64,000 bases of DNA from MPNP01 sp965221445 (GTDB taxonomy: Bacteria; Pseudomonadota; Alphaproteobacteria; Rhodobacterales; Rhodobacteraceae): contig CBDCSF010000013.1 in assembly GCA_965221445.1 (NCBI GenBank), forward strand, positions 1,364,001 to 1,428,000. Reading direction: 5' to 3'. The notes below the pieces were generated by a model, which made no database searches, was not told the origin of the DNA, and saw only the letters and a list, made by a program, of their open reading frames with translations. This document shows, in pieces, positions 28,636-37,177 of the stretch. The number at the start of each line of letters is the position of its first letter. Within the stretch, counting starts at the first letter, position 1. A program made the translations under genes and the position numbers.

Positions 28636-28694
28636 GGCAGTAGATCAACCAGAATAGTGAAACACACTTATTTCAAATCTAGTTTGGGTTATTA
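28636..28694 (+). repeat. 59-bp imperfect direct repeat, left copy
   Basis: Matches 32697-32755 (and its exact duplicate 42595-42653, downstream of hyuB) with five mismatches in 59 bases. It begins ggcagtagatcaaccagaat and ends gttatta. Confidence 0.88.
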
Positions 28695-28800
28695 ATATTT
28701 ATACGTGTACTTTGCTTGAATAGCAGGTATGTTATATTATAATCCATGTAGAATTTGGCTTGTAGTAAATATAAGTACCTAGAAATCAACTATATCCAAA

Positions 28801-29910
28801 ATGAATGCAATCAACGATAATTATCCTGGTGAAGAAAGAGTAGAAGGTTTAGATAATGAGCCTTTGCATTGGGGTGATTATCCAATCGACTCATTACTAA
28901 TCAGACATGAAAGCCGTACTATATATGACGTTAAAAGACGAATAGATCTGAAGGGATACATTATGGACCCAGATTTCCAGAGGGATTTTATCTGGGATGA
29001 AGGTAAGCAAAGCAAACTGATAGAATCGGTAATGATGCGAATCCCCTTACCGGTCTTCTATTTAGCTGAGAATTTTGAAGGAAAAATGATTGTGGTAGAT
29101 GGGTTACAACGCCTTTCCACATTTTATAGGTTTCTAAATAACCAATTGAAATTAAAGTTACCAGGAAGACAAGAATTCAATAACAAAAATTTTTCTGGAT
29201 TGCCTAACAAACTAAAGAATCGAATTGAGGATTGTAACCTCACATTTTATATCATCGATTCTAAGGTTCCAGATAGGGCTCGACTTGATATTTTTGAAAG
29301 AGTAAACAGTGGTGTTCCTCTTACGAGGCAACAAATGAGAAACTCTTTGTTTAATGGGGAAGGTACAAAATTTCTTAAGGATGAAAGTCAAACAAAGTTA
29401 TTTATGAAGGTCACGGGTAATAGTCTAAATAAAAAGACTATGAGAGATCGGGAATTCGTTAACAGGTTTTGTGCTTTTCAAATACTAGGTGTAGAGGATT
29501 ACAAGGGTGATATGGATGATTTTCTGGCCCAAGCTCTAACTGTAATGAACAATTGGGATTCAACGAGATTGTCAGATCTTTCGAATATATTTCGCAGGAG
29601 TTTAAATAACAATTATGAGGTATTTGGAAAACACGCCTTCAGGAAATCTAGGAAACCTCATAAAAGAACTGTTATAAACGCCTCAATTTGGGATGTATTG
29701 ATAACATATTTTACGCGATATAAAGAACATTATGTAAAAGAAAATTCAACATTATTTCGGGATGCTTTTCACGATTTACTAGAGGATGTAGATTTTGATT
29801 ATTCAGTTTCATATGGTACGAATAACAAGAACAATGTGACCACAAGATTTTACTTGGTAAATAAGTGTTTATTTTCAAATTGTAATGGACCACCAATAGG
29901 AAATCCCTAG
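28801..29910 (+). CDS. DUF262 (GmrSD N-terminal-like) protein
   Basis: 369 residues. The DUF262 ParB-like nuclease/NTPase core is clear: DPDFQRDFIWDEGKQSKLIESV (residues 57-76), IPLPVFYLAE, VVDGLQRLSTF (98-108), then VNSGVPLTRQQMRNSLF. DUF262 occurs in GmrSD type IV restriction enzymes and many other anti-phage modules. There is no C-terminal DUF1524/HNH nuclease part, so it is a stand-alone DUF262 protein whose action probably depends on its neighbours. First gene of a tight three-gene unit (5-nt and 1-nt gaps). Base composition is more AT-rich than the flanking chromosome. Confidence 0.85.
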   Translation: MNAINDNYPGEERVEGLDNEPLHWGDYPIDSLLIRHESRTIYDVKRRIDLKGYIMDPDFQRDFIWDEGKQSKLIESVMMRIPLPVFYLAENFEGKMIVVDGLQRLSTFYRFLNNQLKLKLPGRQEFNNKNFSGLPNKLKNRIEDCNLTFYIIDSKVPDRARLDIFERVNSGVPLTRQQMRNSLFNGEGTKFLKDESQTKLFMKVTGNSLNKKTMRDREFVNRFCAFQILGVEDYKGDMDDFLAQALTVMNNWDSTRLSDLSNIFRRSLNNNYEVFGKHAFRKSRKPHKRTVINASIWDVLITYFTRYKEHYVKENSTLFRDAFHDLLEDVDFDYSVSYGTNNKNNVTTRFYLVNKCLFSNCNGPPIGNP

Positions 29911-29915
29911 GAAGC

Positions 29916-31082
29916 ATGATAAATCAAATTGACTTAAAACATTTCAAGTGCTTTGAAACACTGAAGTTACCTTTGGCTAGGTTAACGGTACTTTCTGGAG
30001 GTAATGCCTCTGGAAAATCTACTGTGATACAAGCTTTTGCGCTGTTGCACCAAACAATGCGTGAGGATGAATGGTCCGTTCACCTGAAACTTAATGGGTC
30101 TTCAATTCACCTCGGTACGGTCGCTGAAATCGTTGATCAAGTGACAGGTCGACTTTCATATAATACCTCATTAGTTGATGAGAACTCTGATTGGCTAAAT
30201 TGGGAATTCAGTGGTAACCGTAAAGACATGTTTATGTCGGTAAATAGGACCAGGGGGGAAGTCAATGGTTTGCCTTGGGATAAAAGCAATCCCGATCTTC
30301 TCCAACACTTGATACCCAGAAAAGAAAATAAGCAAGTCAGAAAAAAATCAGCAAATATAATAGATCGACTATGCAGACTTACCTACTTGAGTGCTGAAAG
30401 ATTAGGGCCACGAGAACACTACAAGTTAGACCCTATGCAATCTCATATTGTCGGTTCAAAAGGAGAGTATGCCGTCAGTGTATTATACAAGTTTGGTGAA
30501 AATACAATTGAAAGTATTCTAGTACCTGATACGCCACCTACCTTATTCAGGCAGGTTGAAGCTAGAATGAATAAATTTTTTCCAGGTTGTTTATTTGAGA
30601 TTGACCCAATTCAACGAACAAATACACTAACCTTAGGGGTACGCTTATCACAAGATACTGAATTTCATCGTCCACTGAATACCGGTTTTGGACTGACTCA
30701 AGTATTTCCTATTGTCGTCGCTGCCTTATCGGCAAAACAAGAAGACATACTGCTAATTGAAAACCCGGAGGTTCATTTACACCCTGCTGCGCAAGGTGAA
30801 ATGGGTACCTTTTTGGCTCAGGTAGCTTCAACAGGTGTACAAGTAATTATTGAAACTCATAGTGATCATATCCTGAATGGTATTCGCCGGGCTGTAAAAT
30901 CAGAGACTCTTTCTCGTAAGGATTTAGTTTTGCACTTTTTCAGACCTAGGTCTGAGGTGGATGCATTTCGGTCTCAGGTTGAAAGCCCTATTATAGATGA
31001 TCATGGAAATCTTGACAGTTGGCCTGATGGTTTTTTCGATCAATTTGATAAGGATTTAAACGACTTGGCTGGATGGAACTGA
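29916..31082 (+). CDS. DUF3696-type AAA ATPase
   Basis: 388 residues of the AAA_15/ABC-like (OLD/RecF-related) ATPase class: Walker A GGNASGKST at residues 28-36, an ABC-like region with NTGFGLTQVFP, Walker B LLIENPEVHLHP, and the switch VIIETHSDHILNGIRR. The C-terminus (SPIIDDHGNLDSWPDGFFDQ) is the DUF3696 signature. Such ATPases power nuclease-type defence systems. It starts 5 nt after the DUF262 gene with AGGAAGC before the ATG, and the next gene starts 1 nt after its stop. Confidence 0.88.
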   Translation: MINQIDLKHFKCFETLKLPLARLTVLSGGNASGKSTVIQAFALLHQTMREDEWSVHLKLNGSSIHLGTVAEIVDQVTGRLSYNTSLVDENSDWLNWEFSGNRKDMFMSVNRTRGEVNGLPWDKSNPDLLQHLIPRKENKQVRKKSANIIDRLCRLTYLSAERLGPREHYKLDPMQSHIVGSKGEYAVSVLYKFGENTIESILVPDTPPTLFRQVEARMNKFFPGCLFEIDPIQRTNTLTLGVRLSQDTEFHRPLNTGFGLTQVFPIVVAALSAKQEDILLIENPEVHLHPAAQGEMGTFLAQVASTGVQVIIETHSDHILNGIRRAVKSETLSRKDLVLHFFRPRSEVDAFRSQVESPIIDDHGNLDSWPDGFFDQFDKDLNDLAGWN

Positions 31083-31083
31083 A

Positions 31084-32031
31084 ATGGATTTATTGTTCAA
31101 TGAGCTTTCTGTCCATAAACAATTCAAAAGCGTTGCAGAGTTTGAAACTTCAATTTCAACCATAATGTCTATCCGGAAGTTGGTAAAGGATAGATTTGAG
31201 AAAGAAATCTATCACAACGGATTGATAGGTAATTCATACCCCCTGGTTGATACAATTATGCAACAAGCAATAGGAAAACTCACCAGGGATAAAGCTATTA
31301 CAATTCGGATTTGGATAAATAAATTCTATTATAGTCAAAAACACAATAATGATGACTTGTTTGAATGTTGTGGTGAAGAAATCACTGGTTCTTCCGTTGG
31401 TGAAGCTGGATACAGAAATTTTCCTGATGAAAAATGTTGCTTGGTAAGTATTTCACCCTCCGATTGGTGTAGTCCGTCACTTAAAGTTTCGTGGGTTCAG
31501 GGTGAGGGAAAAAAAAGAGATCATATTCTCATAAATAATTTTATTGATTGGAATTCACTAGAAACTGTACTGGAGGATCAAGAACCATCTATAAGGTCTT
31601 GGTCACAACTAAAGACGATATCAATCAGAAGATACAAATCGCTGTGCTTCTCTAAAGATAGTTTTGATCCGTTAGAAGGAATCCCCTTCAACCAGAGTTG
31701 TGCAAACAGTTTTGAGAATTTGTTTGGAATTTTGAATACGTTTGTAGAAGAACATGATGAAAATGGAGTGCGAACCAAGGAAGGCCACCAAATAATCAAA
31801 GATTACTTTCATGGAGATAGGGCTTTATTTTCTGATTCTTCTGTACCTGAGAAGAGGGACTTTAAAGAAAAAATGACTTTCCCCCATCCAGAGAACCCTC
31901 AGGGGGCCCCACTTCTATGCACTATGCATGGCAAAATAAGCCGTCATGTCTTACGGTTTCATTTTTCATGGCCGATTAAAAATGGGAAAATTTTTATCGT
32001 TTATGCTGGTCCAAAAATAACGAAGCGATAA
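31084..32031 (+). CDS. Unknown protein, third gene of the DUF262/DUF3696 cassette
   Basis: 315 residues. I recognise no named domain. The N-terminus MDLLFNELSVHKQF leads into a predicted helical part; a middle stretch has several cysteines (FECCGEEI, KCCLV). The C-terminus RHVLRFHFSWPIKNGKIFIVYAGPKI ends in a beta-rich motif that I have the impression recurs in uncharacterised proteins of defence cassettes. No membrane segment or signal peptide. Tight spacing to the ATPase gene implies it acts with it, perhaps as effector or sensor, but this is inference. Confidence 0.7.
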   Translation: MDLLFNELSVHKQFKSVAEFETSISTIMSIRKLVKDRFEKEIYHNGLIGNSYPLVDTIMQQAIGKLTRDKAITIRIWINKFYYSQKHNNDDLFECCGEEITGSSVGEAGYRNFPDEKCCLVSISPSDWCSPSLKVSWVQGEGKKRDHILINNFIDWNSLETVLEDQEPSIRSWSQLKTISIRRYKSLCFSKDSFDPLEGIPFNQSCANSFENLFGILNTFVEEHDENGVRTKEGHQIIKDYFHGDRALFSDSSVPEKRDFKEKMTFPHPENPQGAPLLCTMHGKISRHVLRFHFSWPIKNGKIFIVYAGPKITKR

Positions 32032-32165
32032 TAATTCAAAAATTGGCTCTTGCCCAAATATAATAGGTCACCTCCATTTATGGAATGGTAGGTTGTTCCA
32101 AAAGTGTTTTTGTAGAACAGTCCCAAGTGGGATAATAATTACTCCGCAACAATTTTAATGACAGG

Positions 32166-32440
32166 GAAATGGAACCATGACAAGACGGCGTAAACCAAGA
32201 TTTAACCTCAACCGGGCTATCCATCAACCGATTGCTTGACCTTCAACCTCACTGGGAGGTTGTAGAGTTGGAAGTTGTCCACGATGGCAACGATTGTCTG
32301 GTCTGTATGGAATGTGGGTGCAGGTGTCCGGGATATGATCATCGGGAACGCCGGTGGCGTCATCTGGACACCATGGACTACCGGACGTATATTGTGTGTG
32401 ACGTCACCCTGGTGAGGTGTCCCGAGCATGGGGGCATCAT
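32166..32440 (+). pseudogene. ISL3-family transposase N-terminal remnant
   Basis: A frame from about 32223 reads LLDLQPHWEVVELEV and then the ISL3 zinc-binding N-terminal region (CRCPGYDHRERRWRHLDTMDYRTY, RCPEHGG). It ends after about 65 codons, immediately before the right 53-bp inverted repeat. The DDE domain is absent, so it is a fragment. Confidence 0.75.
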
Positions 32441-32458
32441 TTTTATGCCTTTGTTTAC

Positions 32459-32511
32459 CGTCAAACTAGTTAGGAATCCCGCGTCAAACAAGATGAGAAA
32501 GTTTTTCTCGG
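32459..32511 (-). repeat. 53-bp imperfect inverted repeat, right copy
   Basis: Inverted partner of 28576-28628. It contains the octamer cgtcaaac twice, 23 bases apart. Confidence 0.85.
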
Positions 32512-32690
32512 GGGGATTGGCTTTCAGTAATGGAGGGAGGGCTTAACCCGACCGGAAGGACAACAAAGAAATAAGTAAGGCAAACCTACTGAGTTTTTTT
32601 ATCGTAATTACTATCGTTACCATTCAGGAAAGTTAGAATAAGACCCTTCAACCTTACAGATAGTGGATTTTTTTACATCAGCCAATTTGA

Positions 32691-32832
32691 GGGTTGGGCA
32701 GTAGATCAACCAGAATACTGAAACACATTTATTTCAAATCTGGTGTGAGTTATTACAGCTCATTCAGATTTTTATCCTCTAAAAAGTCAACTTCACGGAT
32801 TTTCATCAATGGGACTTCCCCATCCACCTCCT
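32691..32832 (+). repeat. 142-bp target-site duplication, left copy (IS1634 copy A)
   Basis: Appears identical, base for base, to 42589-42730 and directly abuts the IS end CCTGACTTTGACAC. It contains the last 40 bp of hyuB plus downstream sequence, including a copy of the 59-bp repeat. Long, variable-length duplications are known for IS1634-family elements (IS1634, IS1549). Confidence 0.93.
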
Positions 32833-33025
32833 CCTGACTTTGACACTTTTGCCCTGATTTAACCTTTACCCTTATCTCTACACGCCCATTATACCGGCCT
32901 TTGGTCTTATGGGATTTGTTGCAACCCTCTTGTAGTGCCTACATAATATTTATGGGTTGCAATCGGCACAATACCCCCTATATCTTTTCCAACACATAAA
33001 CATCCATAACTAACGAGACTCTCTC

Positions 33026-33334
33026 ATGGCCATGTTCATCCGAACCAAAACATCCCCCAAAACCAATAAAACGTCCGTCCAAATCGTCCAGAGCTTCCGC
33101 AATGAACAGGGACAACCACGACAACGTATCATCCAGCATATCGGCATGGCCTCCAATCAAGAGGAACTCGCACAGTTGCGAAAACTCGGCGAATATACCA
33201 AGGCCAAAATGCTCCATCATAAAAACCCCACCCTGTGGTCACCACAAGAAGAAGCCGAAATGGCCCTCAAGGCCAAACACCAAACCACCGATACACCACC
33301 GGAACGAACACGGGCCAATATCCTGGCCCTCAAG
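33026..33334 (+). pseudogene. IS1634 transposase copy A, N-terminal part
   Basis: Codons 1-103 of the transposase (IRTKTSPKTNKTSVQIVQSF at the start), identical by eye to copy B, broken after LALK by insertion of the 7.65-kb transposon at the sequence ctcaag. The reading frame resumes at 40991. Confidence 0.93.
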
Positions 33335-33440
33335 TGTTGTTTTTCAGAATAATCCAATTTCAATTTTTCACATTATTTCGGCAGTAGTGAGACAAAATTT
33401 CTCACGCTATTCCAATTTTTTCACGCTTTTTCGGCCTGGC
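33335..33440. repeat. Tandem transposase-binding-like repeats at the transposon left end
   Basis: Four related words follow the terminal repeat: TTTTTCAGAATAATCC, TTTTTCACATTATTTC, TTTCTCACGCTATTCC and TTTTTCACGCTTTTTC. The same array, partly deleted, appears at 58272-58330 and inverted at 62310-62384. Confidence 0.75.
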
Positions 33441-33682
33441 CGTTACATTTTTCCTTTCCCGGTAGTTTTTGATGCAGCAGATTGCCCTGAAGTCCTTTCT
33501 TCGCCCGTCCACACCCACCATATTGGTGCGATGGAGGTGGTACAGTTACCACCGGCAATTGTTGTCACACCAACCAGACGGGAACATGCCGAAGCACATG
33601 TTTGATGGTGGATCACTTGGCTGCGGGGACGGGTTTGTCCCCACCATTCCGCGCCGGCCGGGATGATGGCGTTATGGGGGTG

Positions 33683-34588
33683 TTACCAGCAGTTTGTGTT
33701 GCGAAGATGCTGGAGTTTTTCGTTCCAGTCCTTTTCACCGGTTGGGCGGAGACGCCGGATCCAGGGATGACGTCCCATCAGGCTGGCGGCCGCTTGATCA
33801 CCGGCGGCATCGGCATCAAACCCGCACCAGATGACATCCACCCCCAGCGCATTGATCCATTGGGGTAAACGCGGTGTCGTACCGGCCGTCGAGATCACAT
33901 GCCGGATGTAGGCCAGTTCCGGCAGGGCGAACACCGACAGGGCATCAATGGCACTTTCGGTCAACAGGGCGGGCCCTTCGCCCCGGCGGGACAGCCAGAA
34001 CCCGCCAAGGGCCTTCCTTGATCCCCGGGACAGTCCCCTGAAGGGATGATCCGGGCATGTTCCATGAAGTTCGGCACCAGCCGGTTCACGTTCGGCATCA
34101 CGGGTGACAAACACCGCATTGGCCCGCCCGTCGGCCCAGACCAGTCGCCGCTTGTGGCACCAGGCAAGGAGGTCGGGATCAAGGCCACGGTCGCGAACGA
34201 GATGGTCGCGGACACGGTCCCAGTTGCGGTATACTGATCCAGGCAACCGCACCATGCCGGCTCCTTTCCTGATCCCGGTCGTCGCCAATCGCTTATTCCG
34301 GTTACCGACGGATGGCAGATCACCCGTTGCGGTAGCCATCCTCGCCAGATGTTCAAGGGCGGTGTGGAAGCTGCATCCCTTGCCGTGCATCATCAGGTCG
34401 ATGGCACCACCTCCGCCGGTTCCGCGGAGATGGTCAAAGAACTTGCAGCCGTTGATGCTGAGGACGGAACCCGGGCGTTTCCAGCGGGAACAATCCGTCG
34501 GGTCCTGCCGGTACCCGCAGGTGGTGGCAACCCTGGCGAGATCCAGTTCCCTCAGGCGGTCGGCCCCTTGGGTCCTTTGGTGTCTCAT
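33683..34588 (-). CDS. CHC2/DUF3991-like toprim protein of the transposon
   Basis: 301 residues. The N-terminal part resembles a primase-type segment (WKRPGSVLSINGCKFFDH, GGGGAIDLMMHGKGCSF). The C-terminal part is a toprim domain with Glu in LLTESAIDALS and the DxD of WCGFDADAAGD. Similar proteins are plasmid or phage primase-like; a role in a transposon is not established. The start overlaps the ATPase stop (ATGA). Its 3' end is also found, mutated, at 58570-58620. Possible function: target handling or replication during transposition, which is inference only. Confidence 0.75.
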   Translation of the reverse strand: MRHQRTQGADRLRELDLARVATTCGYRQDPTDCSRWKRPGSVLSINGCKFFDHLRGTGGGGAIDLMMHGKGCSFHTALEHLARMATATGDLPSVGNRNKRLATTGIRKGAGMVRLPGSVYRNWDRVRDHLVRDRGLDPDLLAWCHKRRLVWADGRANAVFVTRDAEREPAGAELHGTCPDHPFRGLSRGSRKALGGFWLSRRGEGPALLTESAIDALSVFALPELAYIRHVISTAGTTPRLPQWINALGVDVIWCGFDADAAGDQAAASLMGRHPWIRRLRPTGEKDWNEKLQHLRNTNCW

Positions 34589-35391
34589 CTGTCCAGCTCG
34601 TCAAGGGCCCCTTCCACATGGTGCGACAGAACCGTCCGGGAGGTGTTGTCCTGGAACGCGGCCACCAGTGACAGATGGGCCAGCCTGTCAAGCTTGCGCG
34701 GGATGCCCTTGCTGGCCAGGGACAGGGAAGCAATCGCTTCTTTGGCAAACAGGTCGATCTCGCACCCGGCCAGTTGCAACCGGTGAGCGAGGTAGCCACC
34801 GACCTCGTCATCGTCCAGGCCACCCAGCCGGCATCGGATGGCAATCCGCTGGGCCAGGGGTTCATGAATCCCCATCCGGAGGATACGCAGGCGCAATTCC
34901 GCCAACCCGACCAGCAGGAGGCACAGCCGGTTCTCTGAATCCATCTCGTAGTTGGTCAGGATGCGCAACTCCTCCAGGATGCTGTTGTGCAGGTGGTGGG
35001 CCTCGTCAAAGATGAGGACCGGATACTGGCGGCCTTCAACGACCAGACGTGTAACCTCGGCCTGGATACCCCGGAAGGCAGTGGCACGGGTGGTAAAATG
35101 ACCCAGGCCCATGGCGGCGGCAATGCTGTTGTAACTGTCAAGGACCGTACCGGTCGAAAGGGGGACATAACAGACCCGGTACTGATTGGGATGCAACCCG
35201 CTGGCGACTTGCCGGCAGAGCGTGGTCTTGCCACTGCCGGGTTCGGCGGTCAGGAGGCCAATTCCCCGCAGCTCGAAAAGATGCCCGATGCGATGCCGGG
35301 CTTCCCTGGCCGCAGTAAAGTCGAACAGTTCGTCCGCCTCGGGGGCGACATTGAAAGGATAGTATTTGAGGGCAAAATGCTGCTTGTACAT
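34585..35391 (-). CDS. ExeA/TnsC-type AAA ATPase of the transposon
   Basis: 268 residues starting MYKQHFALKYYPFNVAPEAD, the ExeA-like opening. Walker A is AEPGSGKTTL, Walker B is LIFDEAHHL, and an arginine-rich sensor region follows (PLAQRIAIRCRL). Such ATPases partner DDE transposases (TniB, TnsC, IstB-like) to select targets. The ATG overlaps the transposase stop by one base (TAATG) and the stop overlaps the toprim start (ATGA), so all are translationally coupled. Confidence 0.88.
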   Translation of the reverse strand: MYKQHFALKYYPFNVAPEADELFDFTAAREARHRIGHLFELRGIGLLTAEPGSGKTTLCRQVASGLHPNQYRVCYVPLSTGTVLDSYNSIAAAMGLGHFTTRATAFRGIQAEVTRLVVEGRQYPVLIFDEAHHLHNSILEELRILTNYEMDSENRLCLLLVGLAELRLRILRMGIHEPLAQRIAIRCRLGGLDDDEVGGYLAHRLQLAGCEIDLFAKEAIASLSLASKGIPRKLDRLAHLSLVAAFQDNTSRTVLSHHVEGALDELDR

Positions 35392-35889
35392 TATCTGTTC
35401 TCCTTCTTGTCGGCATTGGGGCGGAAACGCACGCCCGCACCATCACGCCGGATGGTGCTGTTGGCATGCAGGTCCACCGGTCTGGCCTGGCCGACAAGTT
35501 TGTCGCCATCATAAACCAGCAACGGCCGCCCCGGCGGTGCCTTGGGATCGTAGCGCAGGATAACCGACTGATCCGCCAGGCCGGCGGGAACCTCGTAAAG
35601 GCAGCCATCAAGCGTGATGGTACGGGCCCTGGAGACCTTGCGCCGGATCTCTTTCATGAACATCAGGTCAAGGTCAACCCCCGGTTCGGGGAACCTGATC
35701 ATTGCCGAGGTGGCGGCCCAACGGTCCAGTGGGGTCATACCGTCAAGTCCGCGGTGCGGGGTCTGGTGATATTCCTGTTCAATCCAGATCATGGCCCGCC
35801 GGTTGAGGGCTCCGAGATCGGGGATGTCCTCGCCGGCAAGCGGGTCCAGCAGTTGGTTACGGGCGTTTCTAAACCATCGCTCTATTTTA
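35391..35889 (-). pseudogene. DDE transposase of the 7.65-kb transposon, C-terminal part
   Basis: Continues the frame of the part at 39268-40059 after removal of the serine-recombinase element. It begins GKIERWFRNARNQLL, which supplies the catalytic glutamate (GKIE), followed by HQTPHRGLDGMTPLDRW and the C-terminal beta barrel of integrase-type transposases. Alone it cannot be active. Confidence 0.9.
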
Positions 35890-35923
35890 CCCTTCGACAA
35901 AACATTCAACTGCACCCCATCCG

Positions 35924-36202
35924 ATGAATGGGGATCAGGTTTTTCGTATTACCCACCCCTTTCACCCCCTCTGCGGTCAGGACTATTTTCTTCTTCAGAT
36001 CTCGTCATGTTGGGGGATTGAACGCGTCCACACTGTTGACGTTGACGGCAGGAGATTCAGTTTTCCCCGCTCCTGGACCAGTCTTGCGAAGGAGACTGCC
36101 TTTGTGCGGGTTGGCAAGGGTCGGTCATTCTTCCGGATGGATGACCTGCTGTCCCTGGCGGAATTGATTACCGGTTATGGGAAGGAAGAAGGCGAGGATT
36201 AG
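35924..36202 (+). CDS. DUF5372-like small protein
   Basis: 92 residues: FRITHPFHPLCGQDYFL, CWGIERVHTVDVDGRRFSFP, then GRSFFRMDDLLSLAELI. This pattern matches the small DUF5372 proteins that accompany serine-recombinase elements; function unknown. It begins 32 bp inside the element end. Confidence 0.7.
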   Translation: MNGDQVFRITHPFHPLCGQDYFLLQISSCWGIERVHTVDVDGRRFSFPRSWTSLAKETAFVRVGKGRSFFRMDDLLSLAELITGYGKEEGED

Positions 36203-36347
36203 GGTGGTTGGAGTGTCAAGTAAATTATGCCGTGTATGTAAAAAGAATTACGCCGTGTACGATGTTAGGAAAGGGGGTATGATCACCACTACCCAAGCTC
36301 TTGTTTGCCCTATATTCCTAACGATCAGGCCATTACGAAATAAAAAC

Positions 36348-36376
36348 TTGACGGGAATGAATGTAATCGGTAAAAT
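36348..36376 (+). promoter_or_regulatory. Candidate sigma-70 promoter in front of the HTH-recombinase genes
   Basis: TTGACG at 36348-36353 and TAAAAT at 36371-36376 with a 17-bp spacer, in a locally AT-rich 220-bp gap within an otherwise GC-rich element. It points at the HTH gene starting at 36423. Confidence 0.55.
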
Positions 36377-36422
36377 GAAAGGCATAATTACATTAACATT
36401 ATTTTTGCATGGATACCCAATC

Positions 36423-36884
36423 ATGGCCAACAATCAACACGACCCAAAAGCCCAGGCCCTCCGCCAGAGAGGATGCCTCAACCAACAACCCGATGCCGTC
36501 ACCGATGACCTCTTTCATGACAACAAATTCTTTGATCGACGTGATCTGGTCCAGGTCCGATACGAAATGCTCCGCCGGGTCAAGAAAGAGGGGGTGGCCG
36601 TTCAAAAGGCCGCGGCCGATTTTGGGGTGTCACGACCCACATGGTATCAGGCCTGGAATGCGTTCCTCCAAGGGGGCTTGCCGGCCCTGGTGCCTTCCCG
36701 ACCCGGGCCACGGCAAGCCCATAAACTCAAGCCCGATATTGTCGAGGTCCTTCGCCGGGCCCGGCATGAGCAACCGGACCTGCGTATCCAGGATCTGGTG
36801 GATCTGGTCAACGACCGTTTCGGTATCCGGGTCCATCCCCGCAGCATTGAGCGGGCGCTCCAACGCTCAAAAAAAAACAAGTGA
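36423..36884 (+). CDS. Helix-turn-helix protein of the serine-recombinase element
   Basis: 154 residues from the ATG at 36423 (an upstream in-frame extension to 36177 covers the promoter gap and is unlikely). A homeodomain-like HTH is visible (VQKAAADFGVSRPTWYQAWNAFLQGGL), followed by a second helical domain (VNDRFGIRVHPRSIERALQR). Such HTH proteins usually precede this recombinase type and may regulate it or help DNA binding. Its stop overlaps the next start (GTGA). Confidence 0.75.
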   Translation: MANNQHDPKAQALRQRGCLNQQPDAVTDDLFHDNKFFDRRDLVQVRYEMLRRVKKEGVAVQKAAADFGVSRPTWYQAWNAFLQGGLPALVPSRPGPRQAHKLKPDIVEVLRRARHEQPDLRIQDLVDLVNDRFGIRVHPRSIERALQRSKKNK

Positions 36885-37177
36885 CCCTCATGACGACAAC
36901 AACCAGTCCCATCCTGTCCGAAAAAGCCTACACCGATGGCTACGAACAATTACGGTGTCATGCCCTTCAACCCGGGACCATCGGCCATCGTTATGGATGG
37001 ATTCTGGTGATCCGTAGTGGTGTTGCTTCATGGTTGGATGCCTTTACTGAGCCGCCTGATCCTTCATCCTTGCCAACAAGGGGGGAGATCAAACCACCCG
37101 TGATCAACCGGGGCGGTACGGCCGACCGGATTGACATCCTGGCCGCCATGGTCAAGGCCCACCTGGAGGCGGCATGA
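36881..37177 (+). CDS. Small protein of the serine-recombinase element
   Basis: 98 residues from the GTG overlapping the HTH stop, or 95 from an ATG at 36890. The middle reads GTIGHRYGWILVIRSGVASWLDAF and the end DRIDILAAMVKAHLEAA. No known domain. It is coupled to both neighbours by overlaps, so it is probably part of the transposition module. Confidence 0.65.
   Translation: MTLMTTTTSPILSEKAYTDGYEQLRCHALQPGTIGHRYGWILVIRSGVASWLDAFTEPPDPSSLPTRGEIKPPVINRGGTADRIDILAAMVKAHLEAA

Larger units (their letters stand above)
28465..28800. other. Gap upstream of the DUF262 cassette
   Basis: No gene. It contains the two repeats described separately (28576-28628 and 28636-28694) and very AT-rich sequence just before the DUF262 start, presumably its promoter. 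Confidence 0.6.

Noticed and set aside
34104..35015. 303-codon plus-strand frame and other long plus-strand frames at 33.6-35.9 kb
   Set aside because: Arginine/proline/serine-rich shadow of the GC-rich minus-strand transposon genes, with no family resemblance.
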